NCBI GenBank assembly: GCA_947498645.1
Contig: CANMKS010000001.1
Coordinates: forward strand, 716,032 to 780,031
Length of the DNA stretch: 64,000 bases
Source of the DNA: an uncultured Paracoccaceae bacterium
Lineage (GTDB): Bacteria; Pseudomonadota; Alphaproteobacteria; Rhodobacterales; Rhodobacteraceae
Reading direction: 5' to 3'
The notes beneath the pieces were generated by a model that did no database searches, had not been told where the DNA came from, and saw only the letters and a program-made list of their open reading frames with translations. Below, in pieces: positions 25,372 through 34,376 of this stretch (position 1 is the first letter of the stretch; every line of letters begins with the position of its first letter). A program made the translations under genes and the position numbers.

Positions 25372-27782
25372 AAATCCAGGTTTTCGACGTTCAGCGCGTT
25401 GTTCTGAATAAACTCTCGCCGTGGTTCGACGACATCGCCCATCAGCTTTGTGAAAAGGTCATCGGCATCGGCCACATCCTCGACCTTCACTTGCAACAGG
25501 GTGCGTGCGTCAGGGTCCAGCGTGGTTTCCCACAGTTGATCGGGGTTCATTTCGCCCAAACCCTTGTAGCGTTGCAGCGACAGCCCCTTTTCGCCTTCTT
25601 CCAGAATTGCCTTGAGCAGATCAAGCGGGCCGTGGATCAATTGGCTGCGGTCCTTGCGGACCAGCGTGGCAGGCAGGTTGTAGACGTCTTGCAGGCCTTG
25701 GGTGAACGTACCGGTTCGCCGTGCTTCGCCACCGCGCAGCATGGTGCCGTCCAATGTGCGCACCTCTTCAACGCCGCGCAGGATGCGCGCCAGACGCATG
25801 CCCTTGTCCTGGGTGATGCGCCCTTGCCAGCCGCGTTCCCATTCCAGCGCGATCAGGTCCAGACGTTGCGCCACGCGGTCAGCTGTGCCTTGCAGGTCAT
25901 TGTCCACAACGCCGGGCACAAAGGCCCCCGCGATGGCGGCCTGTTCAAGAATATGACGGGGGTAGTGCGTCGGGAACGCCTCAAGCACGCGCTTGAGCTG
26001 CCTTGCCTCATCCACCACACGGCGCAGGTCATTGCCGGTGATTTCTTCGCCATTGCCCTGCCGCAGCATCGCGCCGTCGATGCCCTGTTCGATCAGGTAT
26101 TCATCCATCGCGGCCTGATCCTTGAGATAAACCTCGGATTTGCCGCGCGATACTTTGTAGAGCGGCGGCTGCGCGATGTAGAGGTAGCCGCCTTCGATCA
26201 ATTCCGGCATCTGGCGGAAAAAGAAGGTCAGCAGCAGGGTGCGAATATGCGCCCCATCGACGTCGGCGTCGGTCATGATGATGACCTTGTGATAGCGCAG
26301 CTTGTCGATGTTGAATTCGTCCCGACCGATGCCTGTGCCCAGCGCCATGACAAGATTGCCGATTTCCTGTGATGACAGCATCCGGTCAAACCGGGCACGT
26401 TCCACGTTCAGGATCTTACCTTTCAGCGGCAGGATCGCCTGTGTCCCGCGGTCACGGCCTGTTTGGGCAGAGCCGCCGGCGCTGTCACCCTCCACCAGAA
26501 AGACTTCGGTTTTACTGGGGTCTTTTTCGGAGCAGTCTTTCAGTTTGGACGCATTGAAATTCACGTCCATCGCCGATTTGCGGCGGATTTCGCGGGCTTT
26601 GCGCGCGGCCTCCCGCGCGGCGGCGGCTTCAACGATCTTGGTGATGATCATCTTGGCCTCGTTCGGGTTTTCCTCGAACCATTCGTTCAGCTTTTCACCC
26701 ATCAGATTTTCGACCGCCGGGCGGACCTCTGAGCTGACCAGTTTGTCTTTGGTCTGGCTGGAGAATTTCGGGTCAGGCACTTTGACGGACAGCACGCAGG
26801 TCAGCCCCTCGCGCGCGTCATCGCCTGTCAGCGAGACCTTTTCCTTTTTCGTGATCCCTGTTTCGGTGGCGTATTTTGCAATCGCACGGGTCAGCGCACC
26901 ACGGAAACCAGCCATATGAGTGCCGCCGTCACGCTGCGGAATGTTGTTGGTGAAGGGCAGCACCATTTCGTTGTAGCTGTCGTTCCACCACATCGCGACC
27001 TCAACCCCGATGTCATCGCGTTCGCCGTGCACATAGATCGGTGCTTCCATCAGCGGGGTCTTGGAGCGGTCGAGGTATTTGACGAATTCCTTGACGCCAC
27101 CTTCGTAGAACAGCTCTGTCTTGAGCGGCTCTGCCGGGCGCAAATCCTCAAGAATGATTTTGACGCCGGAGTTTAGGAAGGCCAGTTCGCGCAGACGCTT
27201 TTCCAGCGTGCTGAATTCGTAATCGCGGTTGCTGAAAGTATCGGTCGAGGCCAGAAATGTGACCTCGGTGCCTTTGCGCCCATTGGCATCGCCTTCGACG
27301 CGCAGGTGTTCGGTGGTAAAGCCGCCCTCGAACCGGGCATAGTGTTCCTTGCCATCGCGCCAGATGCGCAGCTCCAGAAAATCGGACAGGGCGTTCACCA
27401 CGGAAACACCAACACCGTGCAGGCCGCCGGACACCTTGTAGGAGTTGCTGTCGAACTTCCCGCCAGCGTGCAGTTGGGTCATGATGACCTCGGCTGCGGA
27501 AACGCCTTCTTCCTCGTGGATACCCACCGGAATACCGCGCCCGTTATCGCCTACCGTGACCGACCCATCGCCGTTGATTTTGACGTAAACATGGTCGGCG
27601 TGACCGGCCAAAGCCTCATCAATTCCGTTGTCCACGACTTCGTACACCATATGGTGCAGGCCGGACCCGTCATCGGTGTCACCGATATACATGCCGGGGC
27701 GTTTCCTAACAGCCTCTAAGCCCTTGAGAACCTTGATAGAATCTGCGCCGTAATCTTCTGATTTTTGCTGCTCGTCAGCCAT
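25368..27782 (-). CDS. gyrB: DNA gyrase subunit B
   Basis: An 804-residue ATPase subunit of gyrase. GHKL ATP-binding motifs are KRPGMYIGDT, ADHVYVKIN...DNGRGIPV, and GLHGVGVSVVNALS. The TOPRIM domain has EGDSAGGSA and the Mg-binding DADVDGAHI. The C-terminal RYKGLGEMNPDQL is typical of GyrB over ParE. The gene ends the replication block and is preceded by a hairpin and a DnaA-box-like site. Confidence 0.98.
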   Translation of the reverse strand: MADEQQKSEDYGADSIKVLKGLEAVRKRPGMYIGDTDDGSGLHHMVYEVVDNGIDEALAGHADHVYVKINGDGSVTVGDNGRGIPVGIHEEEGVSAAEVIMTQLHAGGKFDSNSYKVSGGLHGVGVSVVNALSDFLELRIWRDGKEHYARFEGGFTTEHLRVEGDANGRKGTEVTFLASTDTFSNRDYEFSTLEKRLRELAFLNSGVKIILEDLRPAEPLKTELFYEGGVKEFVKYLDRSKTPLMEAPIYVHGERDDIGVEVAMWWNDSYNEMVLPFTNNIPQRDGGTHMAGFRGALTRAIAKYATETGITKKEKVSLTGDDAREGLTCVLSVKVPDPKFSSQTKDKLVSSEVRPAVENLMGEKLNEWFEENPNEAKMIITKIVEAAAAREAARKAREIRRKSAMDVNFNASKLKDCSEKDPSKTEVFLVEGDSAGGSAQTGRDRGTQAILPLKGKILNVERARFDRMLSSQEIGNLVMALGTGIGRDEFNIDKLRYHKVIIMTDADVDGAHIRTLLLTFFFRQMPELIEGGYLYIAQPPLYKVSRGKSEVYLKDQAAMDEYLIEQGIDGAMLRQGNGEEITGNDLRRVVDEARQLKRVLEAFPTHYPRHILEQAAIAGAFVPGVVDNDLQGTADRVAQRLDLIALEWERGWQGRITQDKGMRLARILRGVEEVRTLDGTMLRGGEARRTGTFTQGLQDVYNLPATLVRKDRSQLIHGPLDLLKAILEEGEKGLSLQRYKGLGEMNPDQLWETTLDPDARTLLQVKVEDVADADDLFTKLMGDVVEPRREFIQNNALNVENLDF

Positions 27783-27800
27783 GGAAGAAATCCTGTATTC

Positions 27801-27828
27801 TTATCCCCAAAATATATGCGTTTTGGGG
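27801..27828. promoter_or_regulatory. hairpin and DnaA-box-like site upstream of gyrB
   Basis: TTATCCCCA (27801-27809) differs from the DnaA box TTATCCACA at one base. CCCCAAAA (27805-27812) pairs fully with TTTTGGGG (27821-27828) in an 8-bp stem. Both lie 19-46 bp upstream of gyrB, in its promoter or leader. One box without companions is weak evidence for DnaA binding. Confidence 0.3.
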
Positions 27829-27887
27829 GGCATTGTCACGCAAATGACACAAGATTTTGTGGTTTTTGACAGGCTGCCGATCTGCGC

Positions 27888-28508
27888 CTAGGTCAGCCCG
27901 ATCACAACACCCACACCGATCAAAAGACAGCCTGCAATGATGTTCATCCGGCGCACGGCATTTGGGGATTTCAGCACGCCACGCACCCGGTCGACCGAGG
28001 CCGCGAGGATCAGGTTGCCGCCCATCGGAATGACAAAGCTAAGCGTGCATATCGCTGCCATATCCAGGGCCGTCACCGCGCTGAGATCGAAGAAACCGGG
28101 TAACACACCCATATAGAACAGCACGGCCTTGGGGTTCCCGATAATGACAGCCACACCCGCCAGAAAGCCCGCCCACATGCCGGGCCGCGTCAGCCTGCTG
28201 TTGGCGTCCAATGCGTGATCGGCATTACGGATCAGCGCGGCCCCCATCAACATGAACACCAGCACGGCGACGTATTTCAGGACGTCCATAAAGCCCGCGA
28301 ATTCTGACACCAACCATGCAACGCCCAGCACCGCCACCAGCGGCCAGAGGATATCACCGACGGCAACACCAAGCGCCAGCGGCCACGCGGCCTGAAACCC
28401 GCCGGACAGCGACCGCGCCAGCAGCGCTACCCAGACCGGGCCGGGCGTCATGAAAAGGATGATCAACGCACCTGCGTAGAGCAGCATGTCATAGGCGGTA
28501 ATGGTCAT
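27888..28508 (-). CDS. LysE/RhtB-family translocator
   Basis: A 206-residue protein with six membrane helices. The start LYAGALIILFMTPGPVWVALLARSL carries the family's T-P-G-P motif, and NPKAVLFYMGVLPGF is the second mark. These proteins export amino acids or related metabolites; the substrate is unknown. I chose the ATG at 28508, since the family begins there. It follows the GNAT gene by one base on the same strand. Confidence 0.87.
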   Translation of the reverse strand: MTITAYDMLLYAGALIILFMTPGPVWVALLARSLSGGFQAAWPLALGVAVGDILWPLVAVLGVAWLVSEFAGFMDVLKYVAVLVFMLMGAALIRNADHALDANSRLTRPGMWAGFLAGVAVIIGNPKAVLFYMGVLPGFFDLSAVTALDMAAICTLSFVIPMGGNLILAASVDRVRGVLKSPNAVRRMNIIAGCLLIGVGVVIGLT

Positions 28509-28509
28509 G

Positions 28510-29049
28510 TCAGAAGATGTGCCCCAGCAAATCAAGCGATGCCGTGTCATCCCATTGTTTGTCGTCCAACGCCATGACCTTGAGGTGTTTTGTCGCCAGC
28601 GTGATCACTGTGCTTGTGCGCCCGTCCTCGATACCAAGAAAACGCAGTTCATTCTGCGCGGGCAGAAACCCGCGCCGCGCATAGATCGGGTGATCGCCGA
28701 AAAGCAGGATGAATTCGGCCTGCGTGCCGGATGCCAGCCTGATCGCTTCTTTCAACAGCGCGCTCGCCACGCCTTTGCCGCCGTGATCGGGATGTGTGGC
28801 GACCTCTGCCAGCCCGATGATGGGCAGGGTTTTGTCACCCAGCGTGACCATGCGAAAGGTCAACGCGACATGCCCGATGAGGTGGTCACCCTCTCGCCCT
28901 AAAACACGCAGATGGTGTCGTTGCTTGTAGTAGGATCGCCCGTCAAAATCATCGTCCCCGATCTGGCCAAAGGCACGGGAAAGCAGGGCAGCGATGGCCG
29001 CGTCATCTGCCTTGGTCAGATTGACCTCGTGGATGGTTTCAATCTGCAT
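28510..29049 (-). CDS. GNAT-family N-acetyltransferase
   Basis: A 179-residue protein. The acetyl-CoA loop is VATHPDHGGKGVASALLKEA, with the Q/H-x-x-G-x-G/A pattern, and the strand GLAEVATHP precedes it. The acceptor is unknown. It overlaps the VOC-family gene by 11 nt and the LysE-type exporter follows directly, so an acetylation-plus-export pairing is possible. Confidence 0.8.
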   Translation of the reverse strand: MQIETIHEVNLTKADDAAIAALLSRAFGQIGDDDFDGRSYYKQRHHLRVLGREGDHLIGHVALTFRMVTLGDKTLPIIGLAEVATHPDHGGKGVASALLKEAIRLASGTQAEFILLFGDHPIYARRGFLPAQNELRFLGIEDGRTSTVITLATKHLKVMALDDKQWDDTASLDLLGHIF

Positions 29050-29473
29050 GGGCAGGTAATGTCAGGCTGCCGTCGGCGTTCAGTTCCCAGAACGGGTTAT
29101 GGGCGACTTCCCAGACATGGCCGTCAGGATCGGCGTAGTAGCCAGAGTATCCGCCCCAGAATACCTTTTCGGGGGCTTTGAGTGCTGTTGCACCGGATTT
29201 GAGGGCCAGCGCATAGGCGGCGTCAACCTCGGCCTCTGTGGTGAAGTTTTGCGCCAGCGTCATTGCCCCTGTCCCCAGTTTGGCATCGGGCCTGCCCTGA
29301 TCCTTGGCCAGTGGCCCCAAACCAAAGAACCCTAGCACCATGCCGTTGATCTGATAAAAGACAACTTCGCCTTCGTCAGCGGTCGGGGTCCAACCCATGG
29401 CGCCGTAGAAAGCCTTGGACCGCGCAAGGTCAGTCACGCCGAGGGTAATGAGGGTAACACGTTGTGGTGTCAT
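29039..29473 (-). CDS. VOC-family (glyoxalase/bleomycin-resistance-like) protein
   Basis: A 144-residue protein with two beta-alpha-beta-beta-beta units: VTLITLGVTDLARSKAFYGAMGW and the paired WGGYSGYYADPDGHVWEVAHNPFWE. The latter contains the usual D-P-D-G-H-x-W-E metal segment. Substrate unknown. Its start overlaps the recF stop (ATGA), placing it in the recF transcript. Confidence 0.83.
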   Translation of the reverse strand: MTPQRVTLITLGVTDLARSKAFYGAMGWTPTADEGEVVFYQINGMVLGFFGLGPLAKDQGRPDAKLGTGAMTLAQNFTTEAEVDAAYALALKSGATALKAPEKVFWGGYSGYYADPDGHVWEVAHNPFWELNADGSLTLPAHAD

Positions 29474-30570
29474 GTACTGTCCTTTTGCGTGACATGGGAT
29501 TGACCATCGGTTTCAGTGACTTCGGCGTATTGGGCGCGGGTGCCAAGTTCGGCAAACAGTTCCGGCCCGGTGCCAGTCATGAATGCCTGCGCCCCAAGCG
29601 CACAGATTTCATCATAAAGCGCAGCACGGCGGGTTGCGTCAAGGTGGGCTGCAACCTCGTCCAGCAACAAGATGGGGGGCGCACCGAAATCGCTGGCCAA
29701 GGCGCGACCATTGGCAAGGATCAGACTGATCAGCAGCGCCTTTTGTTCACCGGTTGAGCAGTCCTTGGCCGGGACATCTTTGTCGGCAAATACGGCGTCC
29801 AGATCGGCGCGGTGCGGCCCGATCAAGGTGCGCCCGGCAGCCATGTCGCGTGACCGATTATCGGCGAGTGCTGATTGAAGATCATCGGGGATTGGTTCGG
29901 CTGCGGTCAAGGCCAGCGTCGCGGTCGGGAATGCGGTTTGGGCGGCCGCTTGCGCGGTTGTCAGTTCCTCAATCGCACGCAGTCTGTTGCGTTGAATGGC
30001 GGTGGCAGATTCGGCCATCTGCGCCTCGATCGCTGTGTACCAATGCGGATCGCGCACCATATCCTTGAGCAATCTGTTCCGTTCACGCATTGCCTTTTCG
30101 TAGGTCAGCACGGCCTCTGCATGGGTGGGCTCAAAACTCAGCGTCGCACGATCCAAGAACCGCCTGCGCCCGTCTGCCCCTTCAATCCAGAGCCTGTCCA
30201 TCGAAGGGACAAGCCACAGGATACGCGCGATGCGACCCAGGGCCACCTGCGGCGCAGTCTTGCCGTCGATGCGCAGCTGGCGCGGGCTGCCTGCCTCTGC
30301 CCATGTTTCCAACTCATGCGTCTGATGCAATGATTGCAGAATGCCGTTGATCTTCCACCCCAGCGCCTCTGGCCTGCGGGTCAGATCATCGGCACCGGCA
30401 CGGCGCAAACCACGACCGGGCGACAGCAAGGAGATCGCTTCAAGAATATTGGTTTTACCCGCACCATTTGGCCCGAACAGCGCCATTGGCCGCGCATCAA
30501 GCGTCAGCGCCACGCGTTTGTGCGAACGGAAATGCGACAGCGTCAGCTCTTGAAGCGCAAGCCTTGTCAC
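29470..30570 (-). CDS. recF: DNA replication and repair protein RecF
   Basis: A 366-residue SMC-like ATPase that loads RecA onto gapped DNA with RecO and RecR. Walker A is FGPNGAGKTNILEAI (about residues 33-47), the signature is SLLSPGRGLRR further on, and the Walker B is PPILLLDEVAAHLD near the C-terminus. It lies 61 bp downstream of dnaN, across a pair of AT-rich palindromes. Confidence 0.96.
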   Translation of the reverse strand: MTRLALQELTLSHFRSHKRVALTLDARPMALFGPNGAGKTNILEAISLLSPGRGLRRAGADDLTRRPEALGWKINGILQSLHQTHELETWAEAGSPRQLRIDGKTAPQVALGRIARILWLVPSMDRLWIEGADGRRRFLDRATLSFEPTHAEAVLTYEKAMRERNRLLKDMVRDPHWYTAIEAQMAESATAIQRNRLRAIEELTTAQAAAQTAFPTATLALTAAEPIPDDLQSALADNRSRDMAAGRTLIGPHRADLDAVFADKDVPAKDCSTGEQKALLISLILANGRALASDFGAPPILLLDEVAAHLDATRRAALYDEICALGAQAFMTGTGPELFAELGTRAQYAEVTETDGQSHVTQKDST

Positions 30571-30580
30571 AGGCGGTTGT

Positions 30581-30626
30581 CAGGATTTTGGAAAATCCTG
30601 CCTCCAAAATTTTCGAAAATTTTGGA
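30581..30626. repeat. two AT-rich palindromes between dnaN and recF
   Basis: The first has 9-bp arms CAGGATTTT and AAAATCCTG around a 2-bp centre (30581-30600). The second is a perfect 24-bp palindrome (30603-30626) with core AAAATTTTCGAAAATTTT. They occupy most of the 61-bp dnaN-recF gap and could act as an intercistronic RNA hairpin, an attenuator, or a copy of a dispersed palindromic repeat. Confidence 0.75.
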
Positions 30627-30631
30627 TCCCG

Positions 30632-31750
30632 TCACACGCGCATCGGCATGACGACATAGACCGCAGAGGTGTCATTGCCTTCACGCATCAAGGTCGGATC
30701 GCCGGAGGAGTTGAACATGAATACCGCATTTTCGCGGTCAACCTGGCTTGCGATTTCGAGCAGGTATTTGGCGTTGAACCCAATTTCCAACCGCTCATCC
30801 CCATATGCCACGGCCAGTTCCTCTTCCGCCGCGCCGCTGTCAGGCGCATTGACAGAAAGGATCAGCTTGTCTTCGTCCAGCGACAATTTCACCGCGCGGG
30901 ACCGTTCCGACGAGACAGTGGCCACCCGGTCCACCGCCTTGGCAAATTCGCTGGCATCAACCTCTAGCTTGCGGGTGTTGCCTTGCGGGATCACGCGCGT
31001 GTAGTCGGGGAATGTGCCGTCGATGACCTTGGAGGTCAGGGTGATGTCGGGGGTTGCAAAGCGAATCTTGGTTTCGGACACAGAGACAGCGATCTGCATG
31101 TCGTCATCGTCGAGCAGCTTGCGTAGCTCACCCACTGTCTTGCGCGGGACAATCACGCCAGCCATGTCAGCGGCGCCATCAGGCAGGTCCGCATCAATCC
31201 GCGCCAGACGGTGACCGTCAGTCGCCACACAGCGCAGCACCTTGCCGCCATCACTGTCAGACACATGCATATAGACGCCATTCAGATAATAGCGCGTTTC
31301 CTCGGTCGAGATGGCAAATTTGGATTTGTCAAAGAGGCGGCGCAGCACGGGGGCCGGGGCCGAGAAATTGGCGGCATATTCAGAGGATGCCATCACCGGA
31401 AAGTCTTCTTTGGGCAATGTCGCGAGCGAGAAGTTGGAACGCCCCGCTTCAATGCTCAGACGTCCGGATGCACCGTCCTCGGTCAGCGTGACCAATGCAC
31501 CGTCAGGCAGTTTGCGCACAATTTCGTTCAACGTCACCGCAGCAACCGTTGTAGCCCCTGCGCGTTCTACCTTGGCGGGGGCCTTGTCCACCACTTCGAT
31601 GTCCAGGTCGGTGGCGCGAAAGTGGACATCGTCGCCTTCGGCTTCGATCAGGACATTGGCGAGGATCGGGATGGTATTGCGCCGCTCAACGACCGACTGC
31701 GCCTGCGCGACCGCCTTTAGAAGCGCTGCGCGTTCAATGCTGAATTTCAT
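30632..31750 (-). CDS. dnaN: DNA polymerase III beta subunit (sliding clamp)
   Basis: A 372-residue clamp protein with three structurally alike domains. The start MKFSIERAALLKAVAQAQSV, the middle FAISTEETRYYLNGVYMH and the end AVYVVMPMRV, with the conserved (M)-x-P-M-R-(V/L) tail, identify DnaN. It lies 129 bp from dnaA on the same strand. Confidence 0.98.
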   Translation of the reverse strand: MKFSIERAALLKAVAQAQSVVERRNTIPILANVLIEAEGDDVHFRATDLDIEVVDKAPAKVERAGATTVAAVTLNEIVRKLPDGALVTLTEDGASGRLSIEAGRSNFSLATLPKEDFPVMASSEYAANFSAPAPVLRRLFDKSKFAISTEETRYYLNGVYMHVSDSDGGKVLRCVATDGHRLARIDADLPDGAADMAGVIVPRKTVGELRKLLDDDDMQIAVSVSETKIRFATPDITLTSKVIDGTFPDYTRVIPQGNTRKLEVDASEFAKAVDRVATVSSERSRAVKLSLDEDKLILSVNAPDSGAAEEELAVAYGDERLEIGFNAKYLLEIASQVDRENAVFMFNSSGDPTLMREGNDTSAVYVVMPMRV

Positions 31751-31879
31751 ATCCCAATCTCCGCATATCTTGTTGCCGGACGTGGCCGGGACACGGAATG
31801 TACCCTATTCCGCGCCACTCTCAAGCGTTTTGTTGGACTGTTGACGATGGGTTTGACCGCGTCAAGCGCCGGGGCCGGT

Positions 31880-33217
31880 TTATTCCTGCAAGGCGCGCCG
31901 CAAGAGTTCCAGATCATCTGCTATCTGGCTGTCGAGCGCCTTGAGTTCCTCGATCCGTTTCACACCATGCATGACCGTGGTGTGATCGCGGCCACCAAAG
32001 CGACGACCGATCTCTGGCAGGGACCGGCTGGTCATTTGCTTGGCCAGATACATGGCAATCTGGCGCGGCCGCGCGTAGTTGCGCACGCGCTTGGGGCCGA
32101 TCATATCAGACAGGCGGATGTTGTAATGTTCGGACACCTTGCGCTGGATTTCCTCGACCGTGACCTTGCGATCAGAAGCTTTGAGGACATCAGACAGGCA
32201 ATCCTGTGTCAGTTCCAGCGTGATTTCACGACCCACAAGCGATGCGAAAGCAAACAGACGCGTCAACGCACCTTCGAGGACGCGGACGTTGGTCGAAATG
32301 CGATGAGCGAGGAATTCCAGCACACCATCTGCGATCTCAAGCTCTGGATATTGCGCGGCATAGACATCGACCTTGGATTGCAGGATGCCAAGGCGCAGCT
32401 CGTAGTCGGTTGGATGCAGGTCCACGACCAAACCACATTGCAGGCGGGATTTGATCCTCTCTTCCAGATCCTTGATCTCGCCGGGTGCGCGGTCAGCCGA
32501 GATGATGATCTGCTTCTGGCCATCGACCAGAGCATTGAATGTATGGAAGAACTCTTCTTGTGTGCTGTCCTTGCCACCAATGAATTGGACGTCATCGACC
32601 ATCAGCACGTCAACAGAGCGAAACAGCTGTTTGAAATCCATCATCTTGCGTTCACGCAATGCGGTGATGAAGCGGTACATGAATTGCTCGGCGGAAAGAT
32701 ACAGCACGTTCAACTCGGGCGAGCGCTCTTTCAGCTCTGCCGCGATGGCATGCATCAGGTGGGTTTTGCCAAGACCGACACCGCCATAGAGGAACAGTGG
32801 GTTGAACGTGACAGGGCCGCCTTCTGCGACGCGACGGGCGGCCGCATGTGCCAGTTCATTGGGTTTGCCGACAACAAAAGTATCAAAGGTAAAGCGGGCA
32901 TCAAGCGGAGAGCCGGAGGCGGCATCAACACGATTTGCCTTTGCAGCCGTCTTGGGTTTGGAGGCAGCACGGGTCTGGGATGGAACGCGGAATTGCAGAC
33001 GCTTCACATCTTCGCCGCGTTTGTTGAATTGGTGGATGATCTGGTCGCCAAAGTTCTGGGAAACGTAGTTGCCGATGAAATTTGTCGGGACATCAAAGAT
33101 CGCAACACCATCGGACAGTCGGGTCAGTTCAAGCGGTTCAATCCAGTTTGAAAAGTTATTGGCGCCAAGTGCCCCTTTAAGAGTTGCCAATACCTCTGCC
33201 CAAATTGCCTTGCTCAT
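31880..33217 (-). CDS. dnaA: chromosomal replication initiator protein DnaA
   Basis: A 445-residue initiator. Domain I (about 1-75) contacts the helicase; a short variable linker (about 80-105) follows. The AAA+ domain has Walker A GGVGLGKTH at 145-153 and Walker B VLMVDDVQF. The C-terminal DNA-binding domain ends with the signature GGRDHTTVMHGVKRI. The Ser/Ala-rich linker is short, as usual in this order. Confidence 0.98.
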   Translation of the reverse strand: MSKAIWAEVLATLKGALGANNFSNWIEPLELTRLSDGVAIFDVPTNFIGNYVSQNFGDQIIHQFNKRGEDVKRLQFRVPSQTRAASKPKTAAKANRVDAASGSPLDARFTFDTFVVGKPNELAHAAARRVAEGGPVTFNPLFLYGGVGLGKTHLMHAIAAELKERSPELNVLYLSAEQFMYRFITALRERKMMDFKQLFRSVDVLMVDDVQFIGGKDSTQEEFFHTFNALVDGQKQIIISADRAPGEIKDLEERIKSRLQCGLVVDLHPTDYELRLGILQSKVDVYAAQYPELEIADGVLEFLAHRISTNVRVLEGALTRLFAFASLVGREITLELTQDCLSDVLKASDRKVTVEEIQRKVSEHYNIRLSDMIGPKRVRNYARPRQIAMYLAKQMTSRSLPEIGRRFGGRDHTTVMHGVKRIEELKALDSQIADDLELLRRALQE

Positions 33218-33752
33218 TTTTACCTTTGTCCCATTTCAAAATGCCCAGATTTGAGTGCCTTTCAGCACCCACGACGACATCCTCCGGCACAAAGAACAGT
33301 TACACACGAGATGCCCCTCTCGCGTGGATAGCCCTTTACCAATACATAAGGCCTGGCATCAGGTCAGCATCCAGACCGGATGCAATTAGACACCAAACGG
33401 CAGCAAAAAGAGCCATGAAACAGCAACAAATCCAGAGAGCAGTCTCTGGTTTTCTCGCAGACACAATTGGGTCGGGTCGCGCAGCTTGTGCTGCTTCATT
33501 TCCCACCCACATTGCGTGATGCCTACAGTCAATTCCACATTGCAGAGCTGCGCGTCTACGCAGTGCTACCCTATCAAATCTTCCGCAAACCCCTTCACGT
33601 CCCCCCGGAACGATGTGAATCGCAGGGGCAACGTAGCAAGGGGTTTGGGGACGCATCAATACAACAACGGTCTTGACTCAGTGATTGGTCAAAAAGAATC
33701 TGTCGGCCCGTTGAAATGACATGGGTTTCTGCGCGGGACGGACACACCCAAA
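33218..33752. other. long non-coding region upstream of dnaA
   Basis: The 605-bp gap between dnaA and rpsT has no gene I trust. It holds a hairpin CCAGAGA-GCAG-TCTCTGG (33432-33449) followed by TTTTCT, which reads as a terminator on the plus strand, and a long inverted repeat with 9-bp arms AAACCCCTT (33587-33595) and AAGGGGTTT (33638-33646). I find no cluster of TTATNCACA boxes and no strongly AT-rich unwinding element, so an origin here is not shown. The dnaA promoter must lie within it. Confidence 0.5.
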
Positions 33753-33753
33753 A

Positions 33754-33783
33754 GAAAAAAGCGCGCCCTTTATGGACGCGCTT
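33754..33783 (-). terminator. Rho-independent terminator of rpsT
   Basis: Read on the minus strand, AAGCGCG and CGCGCTT form a 7-bp stem around an 11-nt loop and are followed by a run of six Ts. It lies about 40 bp after the rpsT stop. Confidence 0.85.
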
Positions 33784-33822
33784 GCACTTTGAATTTTCCA
33801 CCGCAAGCGGCAGAATCGGCGA

Positions 33823-34086
33823 TTATCCGATCGCTTTGACCCGTGAGGCCAGACGGGACATTTTGCGCGCCGCTGTGTTCTTGTGCATGACACCTTTGGT
33901 AACACCGCGCATCAGTTCCGGCTGTGCGTTCTTCAGCGCTTCGGCTGCCGCTTTCTGATCGCCAGAGGCAATCGCCTCTTCAACGGCGCGCAGATATGTA
34001 CGGATGCGCGAACGGCGCATCTTGTTGACTGCAAAACGTGCTGCGTTCTGACGGGCGCGTTTTTTCGCCTGTGGTGAATTTGCCAT
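33823..34086 (-). CDS. rpsT: 30S ribosomal protein S20
   Basis: An 87-residue basic protein ([13 protein letters not shown]...[14 protein letters not shown]) with the S20 pattern of long helices. The ATG at 34086 is preceded by AGGAAACG. It is followed by its own terminator and sits upstream of dnaA, an arrangement common in alphaproteobacteria. Confidence 0.97.
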   Translation of the reverse strand: MANSPQAKKRARQNAARFAVNKMRRSRIRTYLRAVEEAIASGDQKAAAEALKNAQPELMRGVTKGVMHKNTAARKMSRLASRVKAIG

Positions 34087-34376
34087 GTGTTCGTTTCCTA
34101 AGCTGAGCCTGTTTCAGGCCAAATTGAATATCAATAGCGCATCAGCCCAAGCCCCGGGTTTTCGAACCGGTGATTCTGGCCAAAGCGGGCCTCACGCGCA
34201 TGTCTGACGGGGCGTTTAAGCGACTGTGCCCTTTGGTTCAACCCCCAAACCGCCAGCGCCCGCCCCTGTGTTGCGTTTCATATTCTTCCTGGGTTACTGA
34301 TTGCCGCCATTCTCGCCGGTGGCGCGAACGGTTGGCGGTGCATGATGCCTCAAGTGAAACAAGAGATCCCCCAGCC

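Noticed and set aside
31841-33151. 436-codon plus-strand open frame across dnaA
   Set aside because: It is antisense to dnaA over nearly its entire length and lacks family motifs; a shadow of a high-GC gene.
33218-33822. Chromosomal origin by position next to dnaA
   Set aside because: No cluster of DnaA boxes or clear unwinding element was found; adjacency alone is not enough in this order.
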